Shown here piece after piece: positions 24,325 through 33,560 of a DNA stretch of 64,000 nt. Made by a program: the position numbers and the translations under genes. Under the pieces are notes generated by a model. The model was not told where the DNA came from and did no database searches. It saw nothing but the letters and a program-made list of their open reading frames with translations. The stretch is from Halobacteriovoraceae bacterium. GTDB lineage: Bacteria > Bdellovibrionota > Bacteriovoracia > Bacteriovoracales > Bacteriovoracaceae. The stretch lies in contig JACKAJ010000016.1 of NCBI GenBank assembly GCA_020635135.1, positions 620,001 to 684,000 of the forward strand. Reading direction: 5' to 3'. The stretch's first letter is position 1, and each line of letters begins with the position of its first letter.

Positions 24325-25596
24325 CTACAAGGTCACTTGAAGAGGAAATTCCCGAGTTTTCAGCTCAAGAGCGAGAGAATTCGCCTTGATAAACTCGATA
24401 ATTTGGATCAGTCTTTCTTGACTACCTTGATAATAAATATTCAGAGTAACATTATCACTGGTGAGCAGTGAAATCTCTGATTTGAGGTTAATTTCAACCC
24501 CATAAGTATTCAGCAAAGTCATAAACTGGCGAACCAATTCATAGTTTTTATAAGGCTTAATCACAATTTGGTCTTGTTTTTTTCTCGTTCTCTCTTGAGC
24601 AAGTGCTGTGGGAATAGTCACAAAGTCATTAAGGGGAATCCGATAGGCTGCATTGGCTATAAGATTAGGGACATTGCCCTTTTCCACATTAAAAAACTCT
24701 TTGGTCTCTGTTTGAAGATTCCCCTCATAGAGGATTTGATCTTTTTTATCGACCACACTAAAATCCACGGCCAACTCTACTTTATAGCGTTTGAAGTTGA
24801 GATCAAAATTGATCTTTTTGACTTTCAAATAAAGATTCATTACCACATCTTCGTCAGTCAGATTTTCAGTAAACACATCATCAAATTTGCTAAAACTAAA
24901 ACCCTGAGCTGGAATTTTGGTATTTTTCCCCAGCCATTTTATCCAAGCATCGACAAGGCTATTGTAGAAGTCCTCTTCTTTTCGAAATCCTAAATCACCC
25001 CACTCAAAATCAATGAGGTCATACTTAAGATTGATATAAAACTTCTTTTGGCCGCTTTCAGTGCTTGCAACTTTTTCGCCATCATTCCCTTCAAATTCTG
25101 TATAGACCTCTAAAAGTTTTTTGGTATTCAAACTGACCTTCGCTTTCATTTGACGAAGTCGAGGGTCATTAGCCGACTGCCACAATTTGCTAATGGAATG
25201 ACTTTGAATGGCACTGTAGAGATCTGTAAATTTTAAAAACTCACTGTGCTGGTAAACTTTCAGTTGGCTTAAAATTCTTTCTTTTTCACTTGCCGGTAAT
25301 TTATCTGAATAGCCCATTTTTTTGAGATAATTTTCTTTTTTCTCTGCAAACGATTCTTCAAATTTTTTATTAAGTTTTTCACGAAAACTCTTTGGATCTT
25401 TGTTTAATTCTCGCAGGTGGTGGTCAATGGCCCCATCAAAGGCGCGGTACAAGAGCATGGATTTCACGAACTTCAAGCCATCATAGCGTCCTCGCGCATA
25501 GTGAGAAGTAACACTGACGGTTGGATCACTTTTGGTCTGAGTGTATCCAGAAGCTAAAAACAATAATTGAAATAGAATTAACAGTCTAATTGCCAT
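24325..25596 (-). CDS. Secreted protein, unknown function
   Basis: A 423-residue protein with a signal peptide (cleavage near ASGYTQ). The N-terminal third is helical and very basic/acidic (KKFEESFAEKKENYLKKMG); the remainder looks like a mixed beta domain repeated twice. No known motif. It overlaps the end of dnaE by 11 bases and is followed after 46 bases by the CsgG/FlgT-like lipoprotein, so expression is probably linked to dnaE although function need not be. Confidence 0.6.
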   Translation of the reverse strand: MAIRLLILFQLLFLASGYTQTKSDPTVSVTSHYARGRYDGLKFVKSMLLYRAFDGAIDHHLRELNKDPKSFREKLNKKFEESFAEKKENYLKKMGYSDKLPASEKERILSQLKVYQHSEFLKFTDLYSAIQSHSISKLWQSANDPRLRQMKAKVSLNTKKLLEVYTEFEGNDGEKVASTESGQKKFYINLKYDLIDFEWGDLGFRKEEDFYNSLVDAWIKWLGKNTKIPAQGFSFSKFDDVFTENLTDEDVVMNLYLKVKKINFDLNFKRYKVELAVDFSVVDKKDQILYEGNLQTETKEFFNVEKGNVPNLIANAAYRIPLNDFVTIPTALAQERTRKKQDQIVIKPYKNYELVRQFMTLLNTYGVEINLKSEISLLTSDNVTLNIYYQGSQERLIQIIEFIKANSLALELKTREFPLQVTL

Positions 25597-28500
25597 GGGT
25601 GACGAAACTCACACAGTTATTTTTAAACAGCTCGTTGACCTTCGCCACTAACTGAGGTTGGGGATTAACGAGAAAACCTTTTCCTAACTCCATTTTGCCT
25701 TTTCCCTTACTCGAAGTAAAGATGAGCTCTGTAGGTACAGTTCCTCGATAACTAAGAAGAATATCTTTCAGTTCTTGGAGTTTTTTGTCCTGTCCTTCAT
25801 CCATATTGATGCTAATCCGAACAGTGCTGACATTGGTTTCAGCTTTTTCTGATAATTTATGAATTTTCGATGGAAAAAACTTTCGAGGATCTTCCGCAAG
25901 ATTAACGACCCCTGAGAGGATGAGAGGGTCTTCACTGTCGAGATAGTGTTCATACTCAGCATATGTTCGAGGGAAGAGAATACAGTCAATTTTCCCTGAC
26001 AAATCTTCCAAGGTCGCGAAAGCCATTTTATCTCCCTTTTTAGAGATAAATACGCGCTCAGAAGTCAGCATTCCAGCAAGCACCACTTCGCGTTTGTCTC
26101 TTCCTTCAATTTCTTTAACTTTTTGAATATTCATCGATGTGAAATCATCGATAACACTTTTGACTTTATCCAATGGGTGACCTGAAACATAAATTCCAAT
26201 CAGTTGAGATTCATAGCCAAGTTTTTCTTTGTCTTCAAAATCATCCATTTGCTTAATTTCAAGCATCTCACTTTCAAGACTTTGATTGCCTGATCCCATT
26301 TCTTCAAACAAACTCGCTTGCCCTGAGAGCGCATCTTTTTGCTTGTTTGCAGCGTAGGTAAGAATCATTTCCATATTCTCAAGCAATGTCTTTCGATTAT
26401 GTGTTTCACATTCATCGAAGGCCCCGACTTTGATCAACGACTCAATAACTCTTTTGTTAATATGAGAGTGATTAATGCGCGTACAAAAATCCACGAATCC
26501 TTGATAGGGTCCATTTTCTTTTCTTTCTTTAACAATCGATTCAACGGCATTCTTCCCAACATTTTTCACGGCCCCCATTCCAAAACGGATTTTGTCATCG
26601 ATCACGTTAAAGAGCCAAAGGGATTCATTTATATCGGGAGGAAGAATTTCAATGCCATGTTCTTTGGCATCATTAATATAAGCCGTCACTTTATCGGTAT
26701 TGTTAATCTCAGTTCCGAGAAGTGCAGCATAGAAAGCCGATGGATAATACAACTTTAAATAAGCCGTTTGATAGGCAATCAGGGCATAGGCCACGGCATG
26801 GGATTTATTAAAGCCATATTCTGCAAACATCGCCATTAAATCAAAGAGCTCGACCGCAATTTTAGTGTCAAAACCATTTTTCTCAGCGCCAGCACGGAAT
26901 ATTTCCTTGTGCCTTTCCATCTCTTCGACTTTCTTTTTCCCCATCGCTCGCCGAAGCATATCCGCTTGCCCAAGTGTGTAACCAGCAATGGTTCTGGCAA
27001 TATTCATTACCTGTTCTTGATAGACAATAATCCCGTAAGTGTCTTTCAATATGTCTTCTAGAATTGGGAACGGGTAAGTGATTTCTTTTCGCCCATGTTT
27101 TCTTTCAATAAAGTCATCCACCATCCCTGACCCCAAAGGTCCTGGTCGAAAGAGAGCGTTAATGGCAGTGATATCTTCTAGAGAATCAGGTGCAATTCTC
27201 TTACAGAGATCCTTCATACCCGAAGACTCTAGTTGGAAAACCCCCGTGGTTTTCCCTGAAGATATATATTCAAAAACTTTTTTATCTTCGAGATCAATGG
27301 ATTCAATATCGAAAGTTTTATCGTGATCACGACGAATGAAGTTCACGGCATTTTGAATAACAGTTAGTGTTTTCAGTCCAAGAAAATCAAATTTCACCAG
27401 ACCGATTTTTTCAGAAAAATCTTTATCAAACTGAACGACCTGCTCTCCCTCGCGCCCTTTATAAAGTGGGCAGTAAGTAACGAGCGGCTCGTTAGTTATG
27501 ATAACACCCGCTGCGTGAATCGAAGCGTGGCGGAGTAAGCCTTCTAGCCTCTTGGATATTTCGATAATTCTTTTAATTTTTGGATCGGAGTCTTGAAGCT
27601 CAGTGAGTTTCGGCTCCATATCGAGCGCACGATCGAGCGTTATTCCCAATTCATCGGGGATAAGTTTGGCGAGCATGTCTGCTTCTGAATATGGCAAGCC
27701 GAAAACTCGCGAAACATCGCGAATAACGGCCTTGGCCTGGAGCTTTCCAAAAGTGATGATTTGCCCTACTCTCTCTGTTCCATATTTCTCAGTGACATAG
27801 TCGATAACTTCGCCTCTTCGATCTTGGCAAAAATCCACATCGAAGTCGGGCATGGAAATTCTCTCAGGGTTAATGAAACGCTCAAAGAGAAGATTAAAAG
27901 TGATGGGATCAATATTGGTAATTTCAAGTGAGTAAGCAACAACGGATCCCGCTCCGGAACCTCGTCCCGGACCAACAGGAATGTCGCGGTTTTTTGCCCA
28001 CTTAATAAAATCCGAAACGATGAGAAAGTAACCAGCAAAACCAGTTTGTGAAATCATAGCGACTTCTTCTTCTAGTCTTGCTTCATATTTGGGTTTCAGT
28101 TCTGTTTCCCAATTTTCTTGAGAGCGAAGTTTTGTAAAATGGGGACCTGCGAATCTTTTCTCTAATCCCTCTCGGGCCTGGCGAGCGAAGTATTCTTCAG
28201 TAGTCTCTTGAGTATCAATTTCAAAATTGGGTAGGTGATAAATCTGTTTACCTTTTTCGTCCTTCCATTTCAATTCCAAGTTACATTTATCAGCAATTCT
28301 CAGCGTATTGTCACAGGCTTCTGGAATATAGTGAAAGGCCCGGCGCATTTCCTCTGGTGATTTAAAATAAAACTCATTGGTCGTGAGTTTCATCCGTTTT
28401 TCGTCGTTAAAAGTTTTTCCCGTTTGAATGCACAAGAGGACTTCTTGAGCAGCAGCGTCTTCACGAGTCAGATAGTGAGCATCATTCGTCGCCACCAGTG

Positions 28501-29170
28501 GAATACTCAAGTCGCTCGCAAACTTGATAAGTTTCTCGTTAACCTCTTGTTGCTCCGAGAGTCCATTTTCTTGAATCTCTAGATAAAAATCATCTTTGAA
28601 AAGTTCACGATATTTAAGAATCGCCTGATGGGCGCGATCATCGGCTCCATTAAAAAAGTTATAGGCGACTTCTCCTTTCAGACAAGCTGTGGTCGCCACG
28701 AGCCCCTCGGAATACTCTTTTAAGATTTCATAATCAGCGCGAGGCTTATAATAAAACCCCTCCAAGTATGCACGAGATAAAAGTTTACAAAGATTCTGAT
28801 ACCCCGTTTTGTTTTTAGCTATCAAAACCAAGTGGTGAATTTGGTGCTTACTTTCTTCAGCGTCTTGGGAGTTGAGAACCTTCGCCCCTCTTTTAGCTGA
28901 CTTTCGATCAAAGCGAGAACCCGGTGTAAAATAAATTTCACTTCCCACTAAGGGCTTGATCCCAGCATTTTTGGCTTGGGTATAAAAATCAATGGCCCCA
29001 AACATATTCCCGTGATCGGTACTCGCTACGGCCGGCATCCCAAATTCTTGAGCTTTTTTAAAGAGATCCTTTAAACGAATTGCCCCATCCAAAAGAGAGT
29101 ACTGGGTGTGCAGGTGAAGGTGAACAAAACTTTGGGGATGAGTCTCTAAAAAAGAAGGCGTATTTTGCAT
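25586..29170 (-). CDS. dnaE: DNA polymerase III alpha subunit
   Basis: A 1194-residue replicative polymerase of DnaE1 type. It begins with a PHP domain (HLHLHTQYSLLDG, residues 17-29, and STDHGNMFGAIDFY), followed by the palm with the catalytic pair in PDFDVDFCQDRR near residue 440 and the third Asp in KFDFLGLKTLT. A helix-hairpin-helix region and an OB-fold (VVLAGMLTSERVF, near residue 1030) follow. Length matches E. coli DnaE (1160). The proofreading subunit is separate, as no exonuclease domain is inserted. Confidence 0.97.
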   Translation of the reverse strand: MQNTPSFLETHPQSFVHLHLHTQYSLLDGAIRLKDLFKKAQEFGMPAVASTDHGNMFGAIDFYTQAKNAGIKPLVGSEIYFTPGSRFDRKSAKRGAKVLNSQDAEESKHQIHHLVLIAKNKTGYQNLCKLLSRAYLEGFYYKPRADYEILKEYSEGLVATTACLKGEVAYNFFNGADDRAHQAILKYRELFKDDFYLEIQENGLSEQQEVNEKLIKFASDLSIPLVATNDAHYLTREDAAAQEVLLCIQTGKTFNDEKRMKLTTNEFYFKSPEEMRRAFHYIPEACDNTLRIADKCNLELKWKDEKGKQIYHLPNFEIDTQETTEEYFARQAREGLEKRFAGPHFTKLRSQENWETELKPKYEARLEEEVAMISQTGFAGYFLIVSDFIKWAKNRDIPVGPGRGSGAGSVVAYSLEITNIDPITFNLLFERFINPERISMPDFDVDFCQDRRGEVIDYVTEKYGTERVGQIITFGKLQAKAVIRDVSRVFGLPYSEADMLAKLIPDELGITLDRALDMEPKLTELQDSDPKIKRIIEISKRLEGLLRHASIHAAGVIITNEPLVTYCPLYKGREGEQVVQFDKDFSEKIGLVKFDFLGLKTLTVIQNAVNFIRRDHDKTFDIESIDLEDKKVFEYISSGKTTGVFQLESSGMKDLCKRIAPDSLEDITAINALFRPGPLGSGMVDDFIERKHGRKEITYPFPILEDILKDTYGIIVYQEQVMNIARTIAGYTLGQADMLRRAMGKKKVEEMERHKEIFRAGAEKNGFDTKIAVELFDLMAMFAEYGFNKSHAVAYALIAYQTAYLKLYYPSAFYAALLGTEINNTDKVTAYINDAKEHGIEILPPDINESLWLFNVIDDKIRFGMGAVKNVGKNAVESIVKERKENGPYQGFVDFCTRINHSHINKRVIESLIKVGAFDECETHNRKTLLENMEMILTYAANKQKDALSGQASLFEEMGSGNQSLESEMLEIKQMDDFEDKEKLGYESQLIGIYVSGHPLDKVKSVIDDFTSMNIQKVKEIEGRDKREVVLAGMLTSERVFISKKGDKMAFATLEDLSGKIDCILFPRTYAEYEHYLDSEDPLILSGVVNLAEDPRKFFPSKIHKLSEKAETNVSTVRISINMDEGQDKKLQELKDILLSYRGTVPTELIFTSSKGKGKMELGKGFLVNPQPQLVAKVNELFKNNCVSFVTHGN

Positions 29171-29259
29171 GTTGTCATATCTCGATTGTGGGAGTCTTTG
29201 ATTATGCTTTAAGAATACAAAAATTCAAGGGATCTATCCAGGTGCCAAGCACCACCTCA

Positions 29260-29277
29260 TCTAGGGCGTGCCCTAGA
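29260..29277. promoter_or_regulatory. Perfect palindrome upstream of the metal-uptake operon
   Basis: TCTAGGGC-GT-GCCCTAGA, an 8+2+8 inverted repeat 35 bases before the first ATG of the operon. With a loop of two bases it is unlikely to act as an RNA hairpin and is better placed as a repressor operator, for example for a Zur-type regulator, although it does not match the usual Zur box. Confidence 0.45.
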
Positions 29278-29311
29278 CATCTTAGCTAGTTTGGTGAGAT
29301 CATAAAGCGCG

Positions 29312-29587
29312 ATGAAGCATCTTCTTTCCACTTTTTTACTCTTCACAATTTTTCTTATCCAAATTCATGGAATTGCACACTTCGGTGAAGACAATCATCA
29401 GCAAACACATCAATGTTCTGTTTGCGAGATTCAGTCCCATACCCTAGGAGTTCATCCAGCAGCTCCAGAACTTGAGCCCACTCCCGATGTTCTCTACAAA
29501 TTCATTCTTTTTGATTCTTACCAAAAATTTTCACCCTCATTCTTATCATTTCACGATATACAACCTCGAGCTCCACCACTCAGCTAG
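29312..29587 (+). CDS. Small exported His/Cys protein of a metal-uptake operon
   Basis: A 91-residue protein with an N-terminal hydrophobic segment (MKHLLSTFLLFTIFLIQI), followed by HGIAHFGEDNHQQTHQCSVC: five histidines and a CxxC pair, resembling DUF2946-like metal-associated proteins. It is the first gene of a unit with a beta-barrel protein, a metal-binding protein and a permease, so a role in metal capture or chaperoning is likely. No good ribosome-binding site precedes the ATG. Confidence 0.6.
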   Translation: MKHLLSTFLLFTIFLIQIHGIAHFGEDNHQQTHQCSVCEIQSHTLGVHPAAPELEPTPDVLYKFILFDSYQKFSPSFLSFHDIQPRAPPLS

Positions 29588-29667
29588 CTAAATCTCATAA
29601 ATTTTCAATCTAAACTTTTGGTTGCTGAAAAAATGGCAATCCCATTAACCATAAAACGAGGTTTTTT

Positions 29668-30699
29668 ATGAAATTATTACTAGCAATATTTTTATGCTCT
29701 TTTGCTTACATAACTTATGCACAACCCCTCCCTTCACGCGGGAAAGCTTTCAACCCCGACATTGGGGTCAATGCCCTTTTTTTAGATCAAGAATCTAAGC
29801 GCGATAAATCTGAAAATGGGATGAGCCTTCAAGAAGCAGAGCTACAATTTAGCTCCGACGTCGACGCCTATTTTACTGCAAGGGTTCTCTTGGCGATTGA
29901 AGAAGAAGCAGGAGAATATGAAATTTCTCCAGAAGAAGCTTTCGTCGAAACTCTCCAAGTTCCCTATGCTACAATCAAAATTGGTAAATCAAAAATGCCA
30001 ATGGGAAAACACAATCAACTTCACTCCCACGCATTTCCCTTTATCAATGCTCCCCTACAAAACGAGGCCATCTTGGGAGAAGAGGGCTTGAGTGAAACAG
30101 GAGTAGGGGCCAGCGGCCTCATCCCTCTTCCTTGGTTTAGCGAACTCACTTTTGATTACACTCAAGGAGAAAACGAAGATCTCTTCAATGCTGGGGACAA
30201 AGGAAAAAAAGCGATCATTGGGCATTTTAAAAATCTTTGGGAGCTTTCTGACGCTGCAACGATAGAGTTCGGAATATCAGGAGCCCAAGGGACAAACTCT
30301 GACGGTGCCGATACCAACTTAGCAGGTGCAGATTTCACTTTTAAGTGGAGACCTGTCGAGGGAGGAAAATACCATTCCTTTGAATGGGCTACAGAATATC
30401 TTCAAAAAGATAGAAAAGGCCTCTCAGCGGACAAACTCTCAGGGATTGTCAGCCATCTCAAATACCAATTGGCCCAAAGATGGTGGGTTCAATACCGTTA
30501 TGATTATTTGGGACTCAACCAATCGAGAAGCCTTGATCCCAGTAAAAGACATACGGCCCTCATTGCTTTTTTGCCCTCAGAGTTTAGTGCTCTTCGCCTC
30601 CAATACGAGACAATTGATGATGGGCAAGCAGAAGATGAAAGAACCCTTAGTCTCCAATTCAATATTAGTATCGGCGCCCACCCCGCTCATGCTTATTAA
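29668..30699 (+). CDS. Outer-membrane porin-like protein of the metal-uptake operon
   Basis: A 343-residue protein with signal peptide MKLLLAIFLCSFAYITYA. The mature part shows amphipathic strands with Trp/Tyr girdles (RWWVQYRYDYLGL) and a LQFNISIG near the end, typical of a porin-type barrel. Some His clusters (HNQLHSHAF, AHPAHAY) suggest metal contact. In this context it may let zinc or manganese cross the outer membrane. It ends 12 bases before the substrate-binding gene. Confidence 0.7.
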   Translation: MKLLLAIFLCSFAYITYAQPLPSRGKAFNPDIGVNALFLDQESKRDKSENGMSLQEAELQFSSDVDAYFTARVLLAIEEEAGEYEISPEEAFVETLQVPYATIKIGKSKMPMGKHNQLHSHAFPFINAPLQNEAILGEEGLSETGVGASGLIPLPWFSELTFDYTQGENEDLFNAGDKGKKAIIGHFKNLWELSDAATIEFGISGAQGTNSDGADTNLAGADFTFKWRPVEGGKYHSFEWATEYLQKDRKGLSADKLSGIVSHLKYQLAQRWWVQYRYDYLGLNQSRSLDPSKRHTALIAFLPSEFSALRLQYETIDDGQAEDERTLSLQFNISIGAHPAHAY

Positions 30700-30711
30700 A
30701 ACGAGGATCAC

Positions 30712-31608
30712 ATGAAAACATTTAAAATATTTATATTCACTCTTTGCACAATACTTTCCATTCCCAGCTACGCAAAACTTAATGTCATAACAACAACCAC
30801 AAATCTCAAAAGTCTAGTCGAGAGAATTGGTGGTGACCAAGTTGAAGTTCAATCTTTTTGTAAAGGAACTCAAGACCCCCATTACCTAGAAGCCAAACCT
30901 TCTTATATGCTCAAGGCTGCCAAGGCAGATCTTCTTGTTTCAATAGGACTGGAGTTAGAAGTGGGCTGGCTTCCTCTTATCATTCGAGGGTCGCGCAATC
31001 CCAAAATTCAAGAAGGTGGATCTGGAAGTTTTGTCGCCGGGAGCTTTATTGAAACCTTAGAAAAACCCACAGGCACAATATCGAGAGCCGACGGAGACGT
31101 TCATCCCGAAGGAAATCCTCACTTTCTTCTCGATCCACAAAACGCTGTCATTGTCGCTGAAAAAATTAAAGACAAACTTAGTGATATGGATCATGAACAT
31201 TCAAAATATTTTCTAGAAAACTTCAAAAAATTTTCGAATGAAATAAACTCCAAGCTCGAACAGTGGCAAAAGCAAATTGGAAAAAATCGCAAAGTCATTA
31301 CTTACCACAAGACTTTGACTTACTTTTTCCACCGATTTGGAATTAAAAATATTGCTTTACTGGAACCCAAGCCTGGAATTCCTCCAAGTGCGGGGCACAT
31401 TATGGAAGTAATGAAAAATGCCAAAAAAGAAGGTGTCCAACTCGCTTTGGTTGAAAACTATTTTGATCCGACAGTGGCAAATCGAGTGGCCAAAGATGTC
31501 ACCGGTCTCAAAGTAAGACTCATTCCCGTTTCAGTTGAAGGAGAAAAAGACGTTCCGGATATCGTCCAACTCTACGAAAAACTCGTTAGTGTAATGGAGG
31601 CGAAATAA
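30712..31608 (+). CDS. znuA: Zn/Mn ABC transporter substrate-binding protein
   Basis: A 298-residue periplasmic protein of the cluster A-I (ZnuA/TroA) family, with signal peptide ending near IPSYA. The three metal histidines are visible in DPHYLEAKPS, NPHFLLDPQN and ITYHKTLTYFFHRFG, and the acidic fourth position in ALVENYFDP. The long His-rich loop of E. coli ZnuA is missing, but a short DGDVHPEGNPH stretch is present. Zinc versus manganese cannot be decided from sequence. The stop overlaps the permease start (TAATG). Confidence 0.88.
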   Translation: MKTFKIFIFTLCTILSIPSYAKLNVITTTTNLKSLVERIGGDQVEVQSFCKGTQDPHYLEAKPSYMLKAAKADLLVSIGLELEVGWLPLIIRGSRNPKIQEGGSGSFVAGSFIETLEKPTGTISRADGDVHPEGNPHFLLDPQNAVIVAEKIKDKLSDMDHEHSKYFLENFKKFSNEINSKLEQWQKQIGKNRKVITYHKTLTYFFHRFGIKNIALLEPKPGIPPSAGHIMEVMKNAKKEGVQLALVENYFDPTVANRVAKDVTGLKVRLIPVSVEGEKDVPDIVQLYEKLVSVMEAK

Positions 31609-32411
31609 TGGAGACAATTAATTTTTTTCTTGCCCCCTTTTGCATGTGCCTTATCTTGGTTGGAATCCACTGTTACCTTGGTTTGCACGTTCTTAAAAGA
31701 GGCGTTATTTTTGTCGACTTAAGCCTGGCCCAAGTAGCAGGACTTGGAACAACTGTGGCCTTGCTCTTTCATGTTGAACATCACTCTACCGGAAGTTACT
31801 TCATTTCATTAGGGCACACCTTTGCGGTCGCTGCTCTTTTTGCTTGGGCAAGAAAATTTGATAAAAAAATTTCACAAGAAGTTCTCATTGGAATCACCTA
31901 CGCCCTGGCCTCGGCCCTCGTCATTCTCGTTGTGAACAACCTCTCTCACGGAACTGAACACATCAAAGAAATTTTAGTGGGGCACATTCTGTGGGTCACC
32001 TGGAGTGATGTCATCAAAACTGGGGCGATTTATGCCGCCGTTTCACTGGTTCATTATTATTTTAGAAAACCTATTATTGCCGTAAGCTTTGGAGATGACC
32101 TCAAAGATCACTCCAAGTGGGATTTTCTGTTCTTCGCTCTCTTTGGCGTTGTCATTACCTCTTCGGTGGGAGTCGCTGGAATTTTGTTGGTCTTTTCATT
32201 TTTGATCGTTCCCGCCCTGATCAGCACTTTCTTTCGAAGTGACATTAAAGGAAGACTTATCTTTGGCTGGATTTTTGGCTTTATCGTGTGCATTTTAGGG
32301 ATGGTGATCAGTTATCTGGGTGATCTCCCGGCCGGTGCAGTCTTAGTCGTTTGCTTTACCGCTATCCCCATTCTCATGTTACCAATTTTAGGAAAACTTC
32401 AAGTCCGATAA
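31608..32411 (+). CDS. znuB: Zn/Mn ABC transporter permease
   Basis: A 267-residue inner-membrane protein with seven to nine helices, of the ABC-3 permease family; the ILLVFSFLIVPALIS segment is the cytoplasmic coupling region. It follows the binding protein with a one-base stop/start overlap. No ATPase gene lies on either side: the next feature is a terminator. The ATPase must be encoded elsewhere if this is a classical ABC importer. Confidence 0.87.
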   Translation: METINFFLAPFCMCLILVGIHCYLGLHVLKRGVIFVDLSLAQVAGLGTTVALLFHVEHHSTGSYFISLGHTFAVAALFAWARKFDKKISQEVLIGITYALASALVILVVNNLSHGTEHIKEILVGHILWVTWSDVIKTGAIYAAVSLVHYYFRKPIIAVSFGDDLKDHSKWDFLFFALFGVVITSSVGVAGILLVFSFLIVPALISTFFRSDIKGRLIFGWIFGFIVCILGMVISYLGDLPAGAVLVVCFTAIPILMLPILGKLQVR

Positions 32412-32418
32412 AATTGAA

Positions 32419-32445
32419 GAGGCTCTGCTTTCAAGAGCCTCTTTT
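32419..32445 (+). terminator. Rho-independent terminator of the metal-uptake operon
   Basis: GAGGCTCT, 7-base loop, AGAGCCTC followed by TTTT, eight bases after the permease stop. Confidence 0.88.
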
Positions 32446-32554
32446 ATATCTTCTGTCGAAAACTTCACCACTTTTTAAAAAATTTACAGCATTCAGTTCC
32501 TTCTCTCGTTTGTTTGCTAAACTTATTCAAAATTCACATCAAAGAGGAAAAACT

Positions 32555-32932
32555 ATGTTTAAGTCAATTATTCTTTCAGTAGCTACGTTAATATCAATCC
32601 AAACTTTTGCTCAGTCTAATGAAGAATTCAATGGCTGCATGGAAGCAAGAGCTTACAACTATGATGCCCGTGCCAATATTGATAAATTTGGTTCTTGCTT
32701 TTGGAGCGCCTGTCTTGATGAAGACTACGAAGAATACAGCTCAAAAATCAATCAACAAACTATCGAAGATATCAAAAATTACATTGTAAACAATCAGGAA
32801 AAAGCTTACGTTCAGTTTTTCATTTGGAATGTCACGGTTCAAGCAAACGAGCTTAAATATTCAGATATTGATGAAGAATTAGTAAGTGAATTTGTGAAAA
32901 CTTCTACTTGTTTCACACCAAAAAATAAATAG
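32555..32932 (+). CDS. Small secreted protein with a GC-NYD-AN-SC motif
   Basis: A 125-residue protein with signal peptide MFKSIILSVATLISIQTFAQ. Directly after it comes GCMEARAYNYDARANIDKFG, then SC, close to the short Cys-flanked, Ca-binding-like motif (GC..A.NY...A..D.GSC) that recurs in secreted Bacteroidota proteins. The remaining 75 residues are helical and acidic. The frame is open further upstream, but the ATG at 32555, with AGAGG before it, gives the signal peptide. The function is unknown. Confidence 0.68.
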   Translation: MFKSIILSVATLISIQTFAQSNEEFNGCMEARAYNYDARANIDKFGSCFWSACLDEDYEEYSSKINQQTIEDIKNYIVNNQEKAYVQFFIWNVTVQANELKYSDIDEELVSEFVKTSTCFTPKNK

Positions 32933-32941
32933 ATGCATTAA

Positions 32942-33060
32942 AAGAGAGCTCATAAATGCTTTCGATTCAAGGAATGAAAAAACGACGACAGAGTCGAACT
33001 CCCTGCATGTCGCAGGGAGAATTTTTCGATCATGACGATGAAGTATTTATGAGTTCTCTT
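32942..33060. ncRNA. Multi-branched structured element between convergent genes
   Basis: A 20-bp outer helix pairs 32942-32961 with 33041-33060 (two G-U pairs on the plus strand). Inside, GAAAAA/TTTTTC (32976-32981 with 33022-33027) closes a three-way junction with two hairpins: CGAC-gacaga-GTCG (32983-32996) and CTCCCTGC-atgtc-GCAGGGAG (32999-33019). No U-run follows on the plus strand and only a short one on the minus strand, so it is more elaborate than a terminator. It may be a small RNA or a bidirectional transcript-end structure. Confidence 0.5.
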
Positions 33061-33555
33061 CTATTTGACTTTGAGAGTTCCGGTAACTTCGACTTTATCA
33101 CTCACTCCAACACCCATATAGCTTAAGCTGTCTTTATCGTGATCAAACTTAAATTGTTTCAAAACAATCGGCATTTTGAATTCAACAGTCTTGCCTTTAA
33201 CTTTATAAGTAAAGGCCACAGACTTTTTAACTCCACGGATTTTCACTTCCGCTTTTCCCTTTCCGCCTTTACCACTTGCTTTAAGGATTTCAATTTTTGG
33301 AAATTTTTTAGCTTTCAATCGATCGTGAAGGTGTTCATCTCTCAGATCAATCCCCGTCTTCAATTCTTTAGCAACGACAGACATTTTGGAGGCAACATAG
33401 CTACTACCTTTCTTTTTAACATACCCATTAACGATTTTTCCTTCAGCATCAAACGACCCTGCTGGGGAAAGAGGAATATGGATTTTTAACTTTTGTGCGT
33501 GAGCAAATCCCACCCACAAAAAACTAAAAAGAATAAAGGCACTTAACTTTTTCAT
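33061..33555 (-). CDS. YceI-family exported protein
   Basis: A 164-residue protein with signal peptide MKKLSAFILFSFLWVGFAHA. The mature part has the lipocalin-like YceI pattern: FDAEGKIVNG, ASKMSVVAKELKTGIDLRDEHL, KKFPKIEI, and a C-terminal DKVEVTGTLKV strand. YceI proteins bind long isoprenoids or amides in the periplasm. The ATG at 33555, behind GGGAG, overlaps the guaA stop by 7 bases, so it is part of the murA-hit-guaA unit. Confidence 0.82.
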   Translation of the reverse strand: MKKLSAFILFSFLWVGFAHAQKLKIHIPLSPAGSFDAEGKIVNGYVKKKGSSYVASKMSVVAKELKTGIDLRDEHLHDRLKAKKFPKIEILKASGKGGKGKAEVKIRGVKKSVAFTYKVKGKTVEFKMPIVLKQFKFDHDKDSLSYMGVGVSDKVEVTGTLKVK

Positions 33556-33560
33556 TGTTA

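Noticed and set aside
24568..24993. 141-codon antisense frame opposite the secreted protein gene
   Set aside because: The minus-strand protein has a signal peptide and operon context, while the plus-strand frame has neither start signal nor domain.
26339..26758. 139-codon antisense frame within dnaE
   Set aside because: It is opposite conserved dnaE coding sequence, with no initiation signal and no family resemblance.
29233..29256. GGTGCCAAGCACC as a second operator or terminator
   Set aside because: The stem is only 4-5 bp and lacks a T-run; it was not strong enough to list.
32351..32554. N-terminal extension of the small secreted protein into the znuB-like gene
   Set aside because: It would read through the operon terminator and bury the signal peptide in the middle of the protein.
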